Notes: generated by a model not told the origin, from the letters alone. Shown: positions 1 to 9,367, counted from the first letter of the stretch. The stretch: 32,004 nucleotides of DNA from Candidatus Neomicrothrix sp. UBA7388 (GCA_002470695.1 DKNM01000123.1:58342-90345); one strand, 5' to 3'. Numbers and translations are program-made.

Positions 1-633
1 ATTGACTCGGTGGCGGCATTAACACCTCGCGCTGAAATTGAAGGTGAAATGGGTGATACCCACGTTGGTTTGCAAGCACGCCTCATGTCGCAGGCGTTAA
101 GAAAGATCACGGCCAATCTAAATAAGACCAAAACAATCTGTATTTTCATTAATCAATTAAGAGAAAAGATAGGTGTCATGTTCGGCAGCCCTGAGACCAC
201 TCCAGGTGGCCGGGCGCTGAAGTTCTATTCTTCTGTCAGGATTGATATACGACGAATCGAAGCAATCAAATCCGATGGCGAGATAACTGGTGGTCGCACT
301 CGTGTCAAGATCGTCAAGAACAAAGTTGCACCGCCGTTCCGGCAAGCTGAATTCGACATCATGTACGGCAAGGGGATTAGTCGTGAAGGCTCCCTTGTAG
401 ATGTTGGTGTCGAGCAGGGATTCGTCAAAAAATCAGGTGCTTGGTACACCTACGAAGGTGAACAGCTAGGACAAGGTAGAGAGAACGCCAAGCAATTTCT
501 TACTGATAACCCGGAAGTGATGGTCGAAATCGATGGACGTATTCGATCTCAGCTCGGCTTAGGTGAGACAATTGAAGGTGACGATAACGCCGATATCGAG
601 GCAGAAGACGAATTAGACGCCGTCGACGACTAG
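1..633 (+). CDS. recA: Recombinase RecA, C-terminal part (5' end outside window)
   Basis: RecA forms ATP-dependent filaments on single-stranded DNA, promotes strand exchange and triggers SOS repressor cleavage. The reading frame is open from base 1 (IDSVAALTP, the end of the Walker B strand) and stops at 631-633, giving about 210 residues; the N-terminal Walker A half lies upstream of the window. Visible landmarks are the L1/L2 region with [18 protein letters not shown], the strand VRIDIRRIE, the block [20 protein letters not shown] and the C-terminal [17 protein letters not shown]. The last 25 or so residues are strongly acidic, as is usual for the RecA regulatory tail. The sequence is of actinobacterial type. 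recX, the usual neighbour, is not found downstream. Identity is certain; only the start is missing. Confidence 0.97.
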   Translation: MDSVAALTPRAEIEGEMGDTHVGLQARLMSQALRKITANLNKTKTICIFINQLREKIGVMFGSPETTPGGRALKFYSSVRIDIRRIEAIKSDGEITGGRTRVKIVKNKVAPPFRQAEFDIMYGKGISREGSLVDVGVEQGFVKKSGAWYTYEGEQLGQGRENAKQFLTDNPEVMVEIDGRIRSQLGLGETIEGDDNADIEAEDELDAVDD

Positions 634-785
634 CTCAAGAGGACACGTTATTTCTTGGTTCTATTTTGACGAGGCTCCAATGGGAGATATCGGCAAAGAG
701 AATCATTTGTAGCGCTCCAAGCATCGCGTTCGATGCTCTGAGATATAAATTTAAGGCCAATCAAATTTCACTCAGGATCATAGCG

Positions 786-2558
786 ATGGCCGACAAGCAA
801 GAAAAACCCCAGAATGTTTTCGACTTTGACTACTCGAAAGATGGCGGAGACCGTCCTCCCCAAGAGTTCTATGATCGAATAAAAGAAAAATTCAGCGAAG
901 AGAGAGACTTGCGGCTGGGTTTTCGTCCCCCTGGGACAGATAGCTACACATCTGATCTCTCTGGCGAGTTAGCGAAATACGCCGAAGATCCGCACAGCCA
1001 TGAAGTAGAAGACCGCGAACCTCTGCACGATGCTGTCGAGGTGCTCTTCATCGGCGGTGGTTTTTCTGCCTTACTTACGTCCGCTCGTTTACGCGAAAAG
1101 GGAGTGGAAAGTATTCGAATTGTTGAGCGGGGCGCCGACGTTGGAGGAACTTGGTATTGGAATCGGTACCCCGGGGTCGCGTGTGACGTCGTTGCTTATG
1201 ATTATCTGCCGCTGCTCGATGAGACTGGGTATGTTCCGTCGCGACATTACGCTGGCGGCGAAGAAATTTACGAGTATTGCAAAAAGATCGCCGAGCGTTT
1301 CGATCTCTACGATCTTGCCGTCTTTGGTACCACGGTTACATCAACTGTCTGGGATGAAGAAAGCGAGATGTGGGTTGTTAAGACGGATCGCGGGGATGAG
1401 ATGCGTGCTCGTTTCGTTATTTGTGCCAACGGAACTTTGTCAAAGCCGAAACTTGCGAAAATTGATGGAATTGAAAAGTTCGCTGGTCATTCGTTTCACA
1501 CCTCGCGCTGGGACTATGAGTACACGGGGGCGGAGCTTGAGAATCTTGCGGATAAGCGAGTTGCGATAATTGGTACAGGAGCGAGTGCTGTACAGGCCAT
1601 ACCTGAATTAGCTAAGGCGGCGAAGGAGCTCTACGTTTTCCAACGAACGCCGTCATCGATTGACGTGCGCGACGACTGGGAAACTGATCCCGAATGGGCG
1701 GCGACGCTTGAGCCTGGTTGGCAAGCTCGAAGGAGACAGCGGGCTATAGAGGGCCCTCAAGTGCCTGATGCGGTTAAGGCGAGGCGCGCAGCTATGTCGA
1801 AGGAAGAAAAAGTTCAACGCCAAGAAAACGCGAACATCGACGCGATGATGAGGATTCATAAGCGCATTGATGAGGTCGTTGAGGATGCGTCAACTGCTGA
1901 GTCGTTGAAACCTTGGTACATGCTGATGTGTAAACGCCCATGTTTCCACAACGAGTATCTCCCAAGTTTTAACCGTGCGAATGTGACCCTCGTGGATACC
2001 AATGGAGAGGGAGTGAAAGAAATTACCGAAGCCGGACCCAAGTTTGATGGAGTGCAGTACGAAGTGGATCTGCTCATTTATGCAACAGGTTTTGAGGTGC
2101 AGCAAACGGGAATCTATAACCACATAATTGGTGAAAGTGGACTTGACCTCAACGTAAAGTACGAAAATGGAATTAGGACGCTGCTTGGTATTCATTCCCA
2201 GGGCTATCCCAATCTTTTTATCATGGGCGGCTACCAAGCGTTCTTTGCTTTCAATTTGACGGATGTTCTTAATAGCCAAGGCGAACACATCGCTGAGTGC
2301 ATTGATTTTGCTCGGAAGAACGCAATCCACAGTCTTGACTGCACGAATGAGGCAGAAGAGGCATGGGTTCAAGAAGTTATTTCCCACCGCGGGAAGACGA
2401 CTCGAAATCGGGACTGCACACCGGGCTACTACAACTTCGAAGGAGCAGAGAACAGACGACAAGATGGCAATTACAACGGAACCATGAAGGATTATCTAAC
2501 TCACATGTCCTCAATCAGAGAACATATGTCCGATAACTTCTTATTTACGCGCAGATAA
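786..2558 (+). CDS. Flavin-containing Baeyer-Villiger-type monooxygenase
   Basis: A predicted cytosolic FAD- and NADPH-dependent monooxygenase of about 590 residues, resembling cyclohexanone/4-hydroxyacetophenone monooxygenases that insert oxygen next to a ketone. Two dinucleotide-binding Rossmann motifs are visible: VLFIGGGFSA (residues 86-95) for FAD and AIIGTGASA (260-268) for NADPH. Between them lies FAGHSFHTSRWD (232-243), which fits the Baeyer-Villiger fingerprint FxGxxxHxxxW. The 85 residues before the first Rossmann motif are an N-terminal extension of the kind seen in the longer subclass. I chose ATG 786; an in-frame TTG at 666 would add 40 residues of low-complexity, non-family sequence. 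It sits 152 bases after recA and 66 before miaB, separate from the coupled operon behind it. The substrate cannot be read from sequence. Confidence 0.88.
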   Translation: MADKQEKPQNVFDFDYSKDGGDRPPQEFYDRIKEKFSEERDLRLGFRPPGTDSYTSDLSGELAKYAEDPHSHEVEDREPLHDAVEVLFIGGGFSALLTSARLREKGVESIRIVERGADVGGTWYWNRYPGVACDVVAYDYLPLLDETGYVPSRHYAGGEEIYEYCKKIAERFDLYDLAVFGTTVTSTVWDEESEMWVVKTDRGDEMRARFVICANGTLSKPKLAKIDGIEKFAGHSFHTSRWDYEYTGAELENLADKRVAIIGTGASAVQAIPELAKAAKELYVFQRTPSSIDVRDDWETDPEWAATLEPGWQARRRQRAIEGPQVPDAVKARRAAMSKEEKVQRQENANIDAMMRIHKRIDEVVEDASTAESLKPWYMLMCKRPCFHNEYLPSFNRANVTLVDTNGEGVKEITEAGPKFDGVQYEVDLLIYATGFEVQQTGIYNHIIGESGLDLNVKYENGIRTLLGIHSQGYPNLFIMGGYQAFFAFNLTDVLNSQGEHIAECIDFARKNAIHSLDCTNEAEEAWVQEVISHRGKTTRNRDCTPGYYNFEGAENRRQDGNYNGTMKDYLTHMSSIREHMSDNFLFTRR

Positions 2559-2624
2559 GATCCAAGAGTTGGATTACGTCGACTCGTAGCAGGCCCCACA
2601 CACCGGTGATCTCCCAATAGCATT

Positions 2625-4076
2625 ATGGAAATGAATGGCAGGTACCTAGTTCGCACCTACGGGTGTCAGATGAACGAGCATGACTCGGAGCGAATAGCCG
2701 GCCTGCTTGAAAAAGAAGGTATGGAAGAGACCGACTCCGTCGAAGCTGCCGACGTAATTGTTTTGAATACTTGTTGCATTCGAGAAAATGCGGACAACAA
2801 GCTCTATGGCCAACTTGGCAACCTGAAGAAACTTAAAGAAGCGAGGCCAGACCTTCAAATTGCCGTGGGTGGTTGTCTTGCCCAAAAAGATAGGTCAATC
2901 ATTCAACAGAGAGCCCCTCATGTGGATGTCGTATTCGGCACTCACAACGTGGGAAGGGCTAGCGAACTTCTTAAGGTATCCCAAAAGTCGGGTCCGATTA
3001 CGGAGATACTTGAAGAGTCTGAAGCTTTTCCCTCAGCGCTTCCCGTCAAACGTGATGCACAACATGCCGCCTGGGTGACCATTCAAATCGGGTGCGACAA
3101 CTCGTGTGCTTTTTGTATCGTGCCGGCCGTGCGTGGCAGGGAAATATCCCGACCTTTTGGCGAACTTATTGATGAGGTCACGCAACTTGCCAACTCCGGC
3201 GTTACTGAAATCACGCTGCTTGGTCAAAATGTCAACAGTTACGGCCGTGACTTAACGTTGCAAGTGCGCAAAGAAGGCCTTCCTGATAACCCAGAGGATT
3301 TAGTCGGGCCAGCGTGGCTTGCTGAGTCCCCCAAAGTGCGCCCGTTATTCTCAGAATTACTGCGTTCAGTTTCCAGCGTGAGCGGAATCAGAAGAGTTCG
3401 GTACACCAGTCCCCACCCCAAAGATCTTCGTCCAGAAACGATTACTGCCATGGCTGAAGTTGATGAGGTGTGTGAGCATCTACACCTCCCTCTTCAATCT
3501 GGGAGTGACAGAATTCTTTCGGCGATGCATAGGGGTTACACGGCTGATAGATACTTGCAGCGTGCGAATGAGGCCAAGAAGCTGATACCCGACTTAGCTT
3601 TAAGCACCGATATCATCGTTGGCTTTCCGGGCGAAACCGAAAAAGACTTTGAGGCCACCTTAGAGGTGGCAGCGGAAATCCAGTTCGATAACTCCTACAC
3701 GTTTGTGTATTCCCCGAGGCCAGGAACGGAAGCAGCGGAACTCAAAGACCACTACGTAGCATCGGACGTCAGCGCCCATCGGATGCAACGACTGCGCAAT
3801 GTTATTGAGCGATCGAGTTTAAGAAATAACGAATCCCGTGTTGGGCATGAAGAAGAGGTTGTGGTGGAAGGCCGCTCCAAACGTGACAACGAAATGCTCA
3901 CTGGGCGAACACGACATAATCGTCTCGTTCACTTCGCCTCCAAAAGCATTATCCGAGCGGGCTCCTATGCTCGGGTTCGAATCACCGGCGCGCGAACCTT
4001 TAATCTCAAAGGTGAATTGCTCGAAGTAACCGCTACCCCCAAGCACAAAACTCGAATTCCTGTGGAGTCTTCCTGA
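2625..4076 (+). CDS. miaB: tRNA-2-methylthio-N6-dimethylallyladenosine synthase MiaB
   Basis: A radical-SAM methylthiotransferase that adds a methylthio group to i6A at position 37 of tRNAs reading UNN codons. It acts after MiaA, encoded next door. The 483-residue protein shows the N-terminal UPF0004 domain with three auxiliary-cluster cysteines (C14 in TYGCQMNEHD, C50 in NTC, C84 in GGCLAQ). The radical-SAM cluster follows as C157-x3-C161-x2-C164 (GCDNSCAFC). The GQNVNSYG and HLPLQSGSDRILSAM motifs and a C-terminal TRAM RNA-binding domain (about 410-475) complete it. Around residues 205-240 there is an insert before RPLFSELL, as in actinobacterial members. The start is ATG 2625; a second ATG six bases later is equally possible, and neither has a clear Shine-Dalgarno. 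The stop TGA at 4074 overlaps the proposed miaA start. Confidence 0.97.
   Translation: MEMNGRYLVRTYGCQMNEHDSERIAGLLEKEGMEETDSVEAADVIVLNTCCIRENADNKLYGQLGNLKKLKEARPDLQIAVGGCLAQKDRSIIQQRAPHVDVVFGTHNVGRASELLKVSQKSGPITEILEESEAFPSALPVKRDAQHAAWVTIQIGCDNSCAFCIVPAVRGREISRPFGELIDEVTQLANSGVTEITLLGQNVNSYGRDLTLQVRKEGLPDNPEDLVGPAWLAESPKVRPLFSELLRSVSSVSGIRRVRYTSPHPKDLRPETITAMAEVDEVCEHLHLPLQSGSDRILSAMHRGYTADRYLQRANEAKKLIPDLALSTDIIVGFPGETEKDFEATLEVAAEIQFDNSYTFVYSPRPGTEAAELKDHYVASDVSAHRMQRLRNVIERSSLRNNESRVGHEEEVVVEGRSKRDNEMLTGRTRHNRLVHFASKSIIRAGSYARVRITGARTFNLKGELLEVTATPKHKTRIPVESS
4064..4067 (+). promoter_or_regulatory. Ribosome binding site deciding the miaA start
   Basis: GGAG lies inside the end of miaB, 5 bases before CTG 4073. 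This is the only Shine-Dalgarno-like sequence suitably placed for an initiation codon ahead of the MiaA P-loop. It supports coupled translation of miaA with miaB. Confidence 0.5.
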
Positions 4077-4981
4077 GCGCGTCTCACGATCTCCGAGCTT
4101 TACCACTCGTTATCGTCGGTCCGACGGCCTGCGGTAAATCCTCGTTCGCTATGAAGGTGGCGCGCAGTTTTCCAAGAGTGGAGCTCCTGTCGATCGACTC
4201 AATGCAGGTTTATCGGGGTATGAACGTAGGCACGGCAAAGCCCTCAACCGAAGAGCAGTCGGAAGTTGCACATCATTTGATTGACCTAGTGGCGCCGACT
4301 GAATCATTTACGCTTGTTGATTTTCAAAACGCGTATGCGACAGCCCTATCGGAAATTACAAAGCGAGATGGAATTCCGGTCTTGGTAGGTGGCACTGGTC
4401 TTTATTTGCGAGCTGTGCTTGACGGTCTAAGCCCACCTCCCCGATTTGAAGACCTAGCAAATGAACTTGAACGAGAGTCAAACACGGAGGCCCTGCACGA
4501 GAGGCTCGTTGGGCTGGATCCGACGGCAGCGGGGCGGATGGAAAGCAGCAATAGGCGCCGGATCATACGAGCGCTGGAAGTGACAATAGGAACCGGTCGT
4601 CCTTTTTCGTCCTTCGGGCCCGGACTAAATCATTACCCCGAAGTGCCATATCGAGTAGTCGGAATCGAAATTGAGAGAGCGGAGCTTGACGAACGAATTA
4701 CCAACCGATACGAGCAGCAAATAGAAGAAGGCTTCCTAGCAGAAGTGGAAGCTCTGAGTCACCTACAACTTTCTCGGACAGCGTCCCAAGCATTAGGATA
4801 TAGAGAGCTTTTGCTACATGTCAGGGGCGAACTGTCTCTTTCAGAGGCCCTTGAGCTTGCCGTCCAAAGAACTAAACGTTTTGCGCGGCGGCAGCAGCGC
4901 TGGTTCCGACGCGACCCACGAGTGGAATGGGTTACTCGAGCAGAACTTCCTAATGTGATAAATGGAATTTCATCGCAGTAA
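4073..4981 (+). CDS. miaA: tRNA dimethylallyltransferase MiaA, probable CTG start
   Basis: Transfers a dimethylallyl group to N6 of A37 in tRNAs, making the substrate of MiaB. The family P-loop GPTACGKS is encoded at 4118-4141, upstream of the first ATG (4151), so an ATG start would remove the ATP/DMAPP-binding loop. The frame is open back to a TGA at 4013, and between there and the P-loop it holds no ATG, GTG or TTG. CTG at 4073 is the best start: it gives 302 residues, the usual MiaA length, lies 5 bases after GGAG (4064-4067), and overlaps the miaB stop as CTGA. Other family motifs are SIDSMQVYRGMNVGTAKPS, VGGTGLYLRAVLDGL, NRRRIIRALEV, QALGYREL and RQQRWFRRD. The function is secure; the start codon is an inference, and a base error turning ATG or GTG into CTG is the alternative. 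Confidence 0.93.
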   Translation: MSASHDLRALPLVIVGPTACGKSSFAMKVARSFPRVELLSIDSMQVYRGMNVGTAKPSTEEQSEVAHHLIDLVAPTESFTLVDFQNAYATALSEITKRDGIPVLVGGTGLYLRAVLDGLSPPPRFEDLANELERESNTEALHERLVGLDPTAAGRMESSNRRRIIRALEVTIGTGRPFSSFGPGLNHYPEVPYRVVGIEIERAELDERITNRYEQQIEEGFLAEVEALSHLQLSRTASQALGYRELLLHVRGELSLSEALELAVQRTKRFARRQQRWFRRDPRVEWVTRAELPNVINGISSQ

Positions 4982-5019
4982 TTGACGCGATTGCTGTGAC
5001 AATGGAAGAGGAGCTCATC

Positions 5020-5808
5020 ATGCAACTAACTAAACACCACGGCCTCGAGAATGACTTCCTTGTAGCGCTATTGGATGAAGAGCCACACAACCTCTCTGAA
5101 TTGGCTGCTCGAATCTGCAACCGGAGAACTGGAATCGGAGCAGATGGCCTTTTGTTGGGTCTGCCGGGCAGGAATGGGGTCGATCTCACTATGTTGCTCC
5201 GAAACGCAGATGGATCTGTCGCCGAAATGAGCGGAAATGGGATTCGTTGCTTAGCCCAGGCTTATGCGATGGCAAATAAAATGAGTAATGCCTCTTTGCT
5301 CATCGAAACTGCTGGTGGTAAGCGGCGAGTAGTAATTGAGTGCGATGGCCCCCTTGCCCAAGTAACGGTAGAGATGGGGCGCGTAAAATCTGGCCCGGCA
5401 ATACCTGATGCGATTCAGATAGATGCCGGGTCAGAAATGATCGCGACAGTAGATCTAGGTAACCCGCATTTAGTTATTCTTTGCGATGACCTGGCAGAAG
5501 TCGACGTATCCAACCTTGGGCCAAGGTACGAGTCACTTTTCCTGGAAGGCATAAACGTTGAATGGGTTCGTGTTGCTTCGGCTGAGACGTCGACTTTAGA
5601 AATGTTGGTTTGGGAGCGCGGAGTTGGTGTTACCCAAGCGTGTGGAACAGGTGCTACTGCTGCTGCTGTTTTATCTAATAGGTGGGGTCTCGTCGGCGAT
5701 GACGTAGAAGTCGATATGGCCGGTGGGAAGGTGCGCGTCGTGGTCGGTGAGGAACCAATTTTGATCGGGCCGGCTTCGTATACGGCGGATATTGAATTTT
5801 TGCTATGA
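5020..5808 (+). CDS. dapF: Diaminopimelate epimerase DapF
   Basis: Converts LL-diaminopimelate to meso-diaminopimelate for lysine and peptidoglycan, using two cysteines without a cofactor. The 262-residue protein has the N-terminal KHHGLENDF motif with the substrate-binding Asn, the first catalytic cysteine in GNGIRCLAQ and the second in ACGTGATAAA, with the usual spacing between two similar lobes. GAGGAG at 5008-5013, six bases ahead, decides for ATG 5020 over GTG 4996 or ATG 5002. The gene follows miaA by 38 bases and its stop overlaps the hflX start as ATGA. It belongs with dapC and dapE further down the same unit. Confidence 0.96.
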   Translation: MQLTKHHGLENDFLVALLDEEPHNLSELAARICNRRTGIGADGLLLGLPGRNGVDLTMLLRNADGSVAEMSGNGIRCLAQAYAMANKMSNASLLIETAGGKRRVVIECDGPLAQVTVEMGRVKSGPAIPDAIQIDAGSEMIATVDLGNPHLVILCDDLAEVDVSNLGPRYESLFLEGINVEWVRVASAETSTLEMLVWERGVGVTQACGTGATAAAVLSNRWGLVGDDVEVDMAGGKVRVVVGEEPILIGPASYTADIEFLL

Positions 5809-7163
5809 CAGATTCGATTGAGGAAGGCCACGAAGAAACGCACCGCGGAGGTTTCGGTGAATTCGCAGGTGAAGCAACTGGTCTCATTGACAGATCCTTC
5901 AGAGAACAAATTGTCTTGGTTGGCGTTCAGTTTCCTGGCTCCTCTGGTGATCAAATTGACGCAAATCTGGATGAACTGGCGCAGCTAGTGGACACAGCAG
6001 GAGCAGACCCCGTCTCTCGGGTGGTGCAGAAAAGAGAAGCCCCTGATCCAGCGACGTTTGTTGGGAAGGGTAAAGCGAGCGAGATACAAGAAGAATCTGA
6101 TCAAGCTGACGCTGACACTGTCGTTTTCGACGACGAACTTAGCCCCGCGCAACAGTTCAACCTTGAAAAGATTTTGAAAAGATCAGCCCTTGATCGGACC
6201 GCCGTCATACTTGATATTTTTGCACAAAATGCAACAACTTTAGAGGGCAAAGCGCAGGTGGAACTAGCGCAGCTCAAATATCGTCTGCCGAGGCTCCGAG
6301 GACGGGGTAACCAGTTGAGCCAACAAGGCGGCGGTATCGGTACTCGAGGACCCGGCGAAACTCAGCTCGAGGTTGACCGCCGAAGAATCCAAAGAAGACT
6401 CGCCAAGCTAGAGAAAGACCTTACTGGGCTTCGCCGAACTCGAAAAAACCAACGTAAATCTCGTCGCCGCTCAAGATTCCACACAGTTGCAATTGTGGGA
6501 TACACGAATGCTGGGAAATCGACGCTTCTTAATCGCCTTACAGGCGCTGGGGTGATGGTGGAGGACCGCCTTTTCGCGACGCTTGATGCAACCACTAGGC
6601 GCCTCCAGCTTCCGGGCGGAGAAACTGTGCTCATGACCGACACGGTGGGTTTTATCCAAAAACTTCCTACTGACTTGGTCGAAGCGTTTAAGTCAACTCT
6701 CGAAGAGGTAGGGGAGGCTGATTTACTTCTTCACGTTGTAGACGGCGCTGGTTCTGACCCGGAAGCACAGATGGAAGCGGTTCGGCTTGTTCTGCGCGAA
6801 ATAGGGGCGGGAGACGTTCCTGAACTCGTCGCTTTTAATAAAAGCGATATGGCTGACGGCGAAGAATTGCATCACATGCTTGAACGACACGAAGGTTCCC
6901 TTGCTTTCTCTGCTCGCACCGGGAACGGTGTGGATGAGCTTTTGGCCTCTGTTGGTAGCCGTTTGAGAAGTCTCACTGAGGTCGTGCAACTGCGAATTCC
7001 TTGGAGCCGGGGAGACGTTGTGGCTGCCGCGCATAGGGAGGGCGAAGTTTTGTTAGAGCAGCATGAAGAAGATGGGACACTTCTCTCGGTTCGGCTTGAT
7101 GATATTTCACGTGAGCTTTTGTCCGAATTCATTGCGAACAGTACTTCTGGAGAAACCTCATGA
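5805..7163 (+). CDS. hflX: GTPase HflX
   Basis: A ribosome-associated GTPase that binds 50S subunits and helps split stalled ribosomes, especially under heat or antibiotic stress. The 452-residue protein has the HflX N-terminal domain ending in the signature GGGIGTRGPGETQLE (GPGETQ from residue 182) and a basic coiled segment. The G domain follows, with G1 GYTNAGKS (232-239), G3 DTVGF and G4 NKSD (345-348). The C-terminal region is long and acidic. ATG 5805 overlaps the dapF stop, and its own TGA overlaps the dapC ATG, so the three genes are translated in a coupled way. The position next to dapF is conserved in actinobacteria. Confidence 0.96.
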   Translation: MTDSIEEGHEETHRGGFGEFAGEATGLIDRSFREQIVLVGVQFPGSSGDQIDANLDELAQLVDTAGADPVSRVVQKREAPDPATFVGKGKASEIQEESDQADADTVVFDDELSPAQQFNLEKILKRSALDRTAVILDIFAQNATTLEGKAQVELAQLKYRLPRLRGRGNQLSQQGGGIGTRGPGETQLEVDRRRIQRRLAKLEKDLTGLRRTRKNQRKSRRRSRFHTVAIVGYTNAGKSTLLNRLTGAGVMVEDRLFATLDATTRRLQLPGGETVLMTDTVGFIQKLPTDLVEAFKSTLEEVGEADLLLHVVDGAGSDPEAQMEAVRLVLREIGAGDVPELVAFNKSDMADGEELHHMLERHEGSLAFSARTGNGVDELLASVGSRLRSLTEVVQLRIPWSRGDVVAAAHREGEVLLEQHEEDGTLLSVRLDDISRELLSEFIANSTSGETS

Positions 7164-8287
7164 ATGAGACACCAGCCTTCATTCCACCTCCTTACCCCTA
7201 CGATCGTTTAGACGAACTAAAAGCGTCAGGGGAGAGGCATCCTGGCGGTTTAGTAGATTGTTCCATTGGCACCCCGATTGACCCGCCCCCGGCGTCGGTC
7301 GTAGCGGCTCTTTCGACGTCTGAGACTGAGCGAAGCTACCCACCCTCTATTGGGACCGAGGCTTTCAGAGAGCAAGTCGCGGCGTGGTCGCACACCAGAT
7401 TTGGAGTTCGAATTGATCCCGGATCGGAAGTGGCGGCGGCGGTCGGCACGAAAGAGTTTGTGGCGGGCCTACCGCACTGGATGAAACTAAGGAATCCTTC
7501 GAGAGACACCGTGCTTTACCCGGCCGTGAGCTACCCAAGTTACGAAATGGGAGCGACACTTGCAGGTTGCCGAGCGGTTGCGGTCCCGGTTAATGAGGAT
7601 TGGTCGATCCAACTCGAGTCGATTTCCGAAGAAGACGCGAAACGAGCTCTTTTAATGTGGGTTAACACCCCGGGAAATCCCGCCGGAGGTCTCGATGACC
7701 TTGAAGCAGTAGCTGAGTGGGGACGACGGAACGATGTTCCGGTGTTCAGCGATGAGTGCTATTGCGAGTTCACGTGGGATGGACCCCCTCGAACGATTCT
7801 GTCGACTGGATCTGAAGGCGTGGTATCGGTCCACTCGCTGTCGAAGCGTTCGAACCTCGCCGGTCTGCGAGTCGGTTTCTACTCAGGTGACGCGGATATC
7901 GTGAACTATCTGCGCGAAATTCGAAAGCACGCAGGCTTTATGGTGCCCGGACCGGCACAGGCAGCAGCAGTTGCAGCATTGTCTGATCAGGACCATGTAG
8001 AAAATCAGCGAACCACCTATCTTGCACGGTTAGAACGCTTATCGAAAATTATGGCGCGCTTAGGAGTTGAGGCACCCCTGCCCCGAGGAGGCTTCTACCT
8101 ATGGGTCCCAGCGCCTGAGGGAGACGCATGGCTTTTCGTCAGACGCCTTATCGAAGATCTTGGTCTACTTGCATCGCCCGGAGAATTTTACGGAAAAGCT
8201 GGAGCTGAGTATGTGCGAATCGCGGCTGTTCAAGGTGACGAACGTATTGCACTACTAGAAGAACGATGCACAGCGAACGTTAATTGA
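7160..8287 (+). CDS. dapC: Succinyldiaminopimelate transaminase DapC
   Basis: A PLP-dependent fold-type I aminotransferase that makes N-succinyl-LL-diaminopimelate from N-succinyl-2-amino-6-ketopimelate and glutamate. The 375-residue protein begins with a short actinobacterial-type lead (FIPPPYPYDRLDELK), then DCSIGTPIDPPP. The PLP region NTPGNPAGG (from N169), the aspartate strand FSDECYCEF, and Schiff-base lysine K229 in SLSKRSNLAGLRVGF follow. The C-terminal RGGFYLW and YVRIA motifs fit class I/II aminotransferases. The assignment as DapC rather than another class I aminotransferase rests on the N-terminal signature and on placement between dapF and dapE. The ATG overlaps the hflX stop. 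Confidence 0.9.
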   Translation: MNETPAFIPPPYPYDRLDELKASGERHPGGLVDCSIGTPIDPPPASVVAALSTSETERSYPPSIGTEAFREQVAAWSHTRFGVRIDPGSEVAAAVGTKEFVAGLPHWMKLRNPSRDTVLYPAVSYPSYEMGATLAGCRAVAVPVNEDWSIQLESISEEDAKRALLMWVNTPGNPAGGLDDLEAVAEWGRRNDVPVFSDECYCEFTWDGPPRTILSTGSEGVVSVHSLSKRSNLAGLRVGFYSGDADIVNYLREIRKHAGFMVPGPAQAAAVAALSDQDHVENQRTTYLARLERLSKIMARLGVEAPLPRGGFYLWVPAPEGDAWLFVRRLIEDLGLLASPGEFYGKAGAEYVRIAAVQGDERIALLEERCTANVN

Positions 8288-8311
8288 CACGCAACGCCTA
8301 ACCTTTGACTA

Positions 8312-9367
8312 GTGATTGATCTCTTAGACCTAGCTGCTGAATTAGTTGACGTCCCCTCTGAAAGTCACGATGAGGGGACCATTGCTGATCTTTTTGAAAG
8401 GCGCTTGAAAGAGTCGTCCCAACTTGCGGTGCACCGAGTGGGGAACAGCGTCGTTGCAAAGTCAGAGCTAGGCAGAGAGCATCGGATCGTTATTGCAGGA
8501 CACCTTGACACTGTCCCTGCCAACTCCAACGCGCAAGCTCGCATCGAAGGAGACCGTCTCTATGGGCTTGGTGCCTGTGATATGAAGGGTGGCTTAGCAG
8601 CCCAATTAGCTGCAGCCCTTGAGGTCGACGACCCTGCGGTAGACGTCTCGTTTGTTTTCTATCCCTGTGAAGAGGTAGCTGCTGAACACAATGGTCTTAA
8701 GCACTTATTTGAAGTGCGACCTGACTTGGTTCAAGGCGATGTAGCTCTACTGGGTGAGCCGACCTCTGCTGCTATTGAGGCGGGTTGTCAGGGCACTGTG
8801 CGTGTCAAGGCGCTCTACAGGGGGCAACGAGCTCACACAGCTCGACCTTGGAAAGGCCAAAACGCGATTCACCGTTTGGCACCGGTACTTGAAAGATTAA
8901 GTAACTACGACGGCTTACGGCCCAACGTCGATGGCTGCGAATACCGTGAAGCTATGCAGGCGGTCTATGTGGACGCCGGTGTTGCAGGCAACGTCGTGCC
9001 CGACGAGGCAATCCTCACGGTCAACTATCGATACGCGCCCGACAAAGACTCGACACAAGCTGAACAGCATGTAGCCGAGCTGCTCGAAGATTGCGACGAA
9101 CTCATCGTTGATGACCATGCACCTGCATCGCGACCGGCTTTACAACACCCGCTTTTGCAGACCTTGATAAGTCGTAATCAACTAGCGGTGAAGGCGAAAT
9201 TGGGTTGGACAGATGTGGCGAGATTCTCAGCCCACGGTATCCCAGCCTCTAATTTCGGCTCCGGGGACCCATCAATTGCTCACACTCGAGACGAATACGT
9301 CGAACGCAACGAGATAGAACGGGTTTACTCAGCGCTCCTTGACCTACTTAAAAATGGTGTCATCTAA
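8312..9367 (+). CDS. dapE: Succinyl-diaminopimelate desuccinylase DapE
   Basis: An M20-family zinc metallohydrolase that removes succinate from N-succinyl-LL-diaminopimelate, supplying the DapF substrate. In 351 residues it shows the first metal motif GHLDTV (H64, D66), the bridging aspartate region LGACDMKGGLAAQ, and the catalytic pair E120-E121 (PCEEVAAEHNG). GEPTS follows, then the dimerisation-domain segment HTARPWKGQNAIH and the last ligand in SIAHTRDEYV. The start is GTG 8312, 24 bases after dapC and without a clear Shine-Dalgarno. The 3' end overlaps the convergent HAD gene by 8 bases. It completes the succinylase branch from DapC to DapF; dapD is not in the window. Confidence 0.93.
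   Translation: MIDLLDLAAELVDVPSESHDEGTIADLFERRLKESSQLAVHRVGNSVVAKSELGREHRIVIAGHLDTVPANSNAQARIEGDRLYGLGACDMKGGLAAQLAAALEVDDPAVDVSFVFYPCEEVAAEHNGLKHLFEVRPDLVQGDVALLGEPTSAAIEAGCQGTVRVKALYRGQRAHTARPWKGQNAIHRLAPVLERLSNYDGLRPNVDGCEYREAMQAVYVDAGVAGNVVPDEAILTVNYRYAPDKDSTQAEQHVAELLEDCDELIVDDHAPASRPALQHPLLQTLISRNQLAVKAKLGWTDVARFSAHGIPASNFGSGDPSIAHTRDEYVERNEIERVYSALLDLLKNGVI

Noticed and set aside
666..785. 40-codon N-terminal extension of the flavin monooxygenase from TTG 666
   Set aside because: No ribosome site and no family similarity; ATG 786 is a natural start.
5020..5064. DapF motif reads GLENDF rather than GLGNDF
   Set aside because: The residue before Asn varies in actinobacteria (mycobacterial GTQNDF), so it is not a defect.
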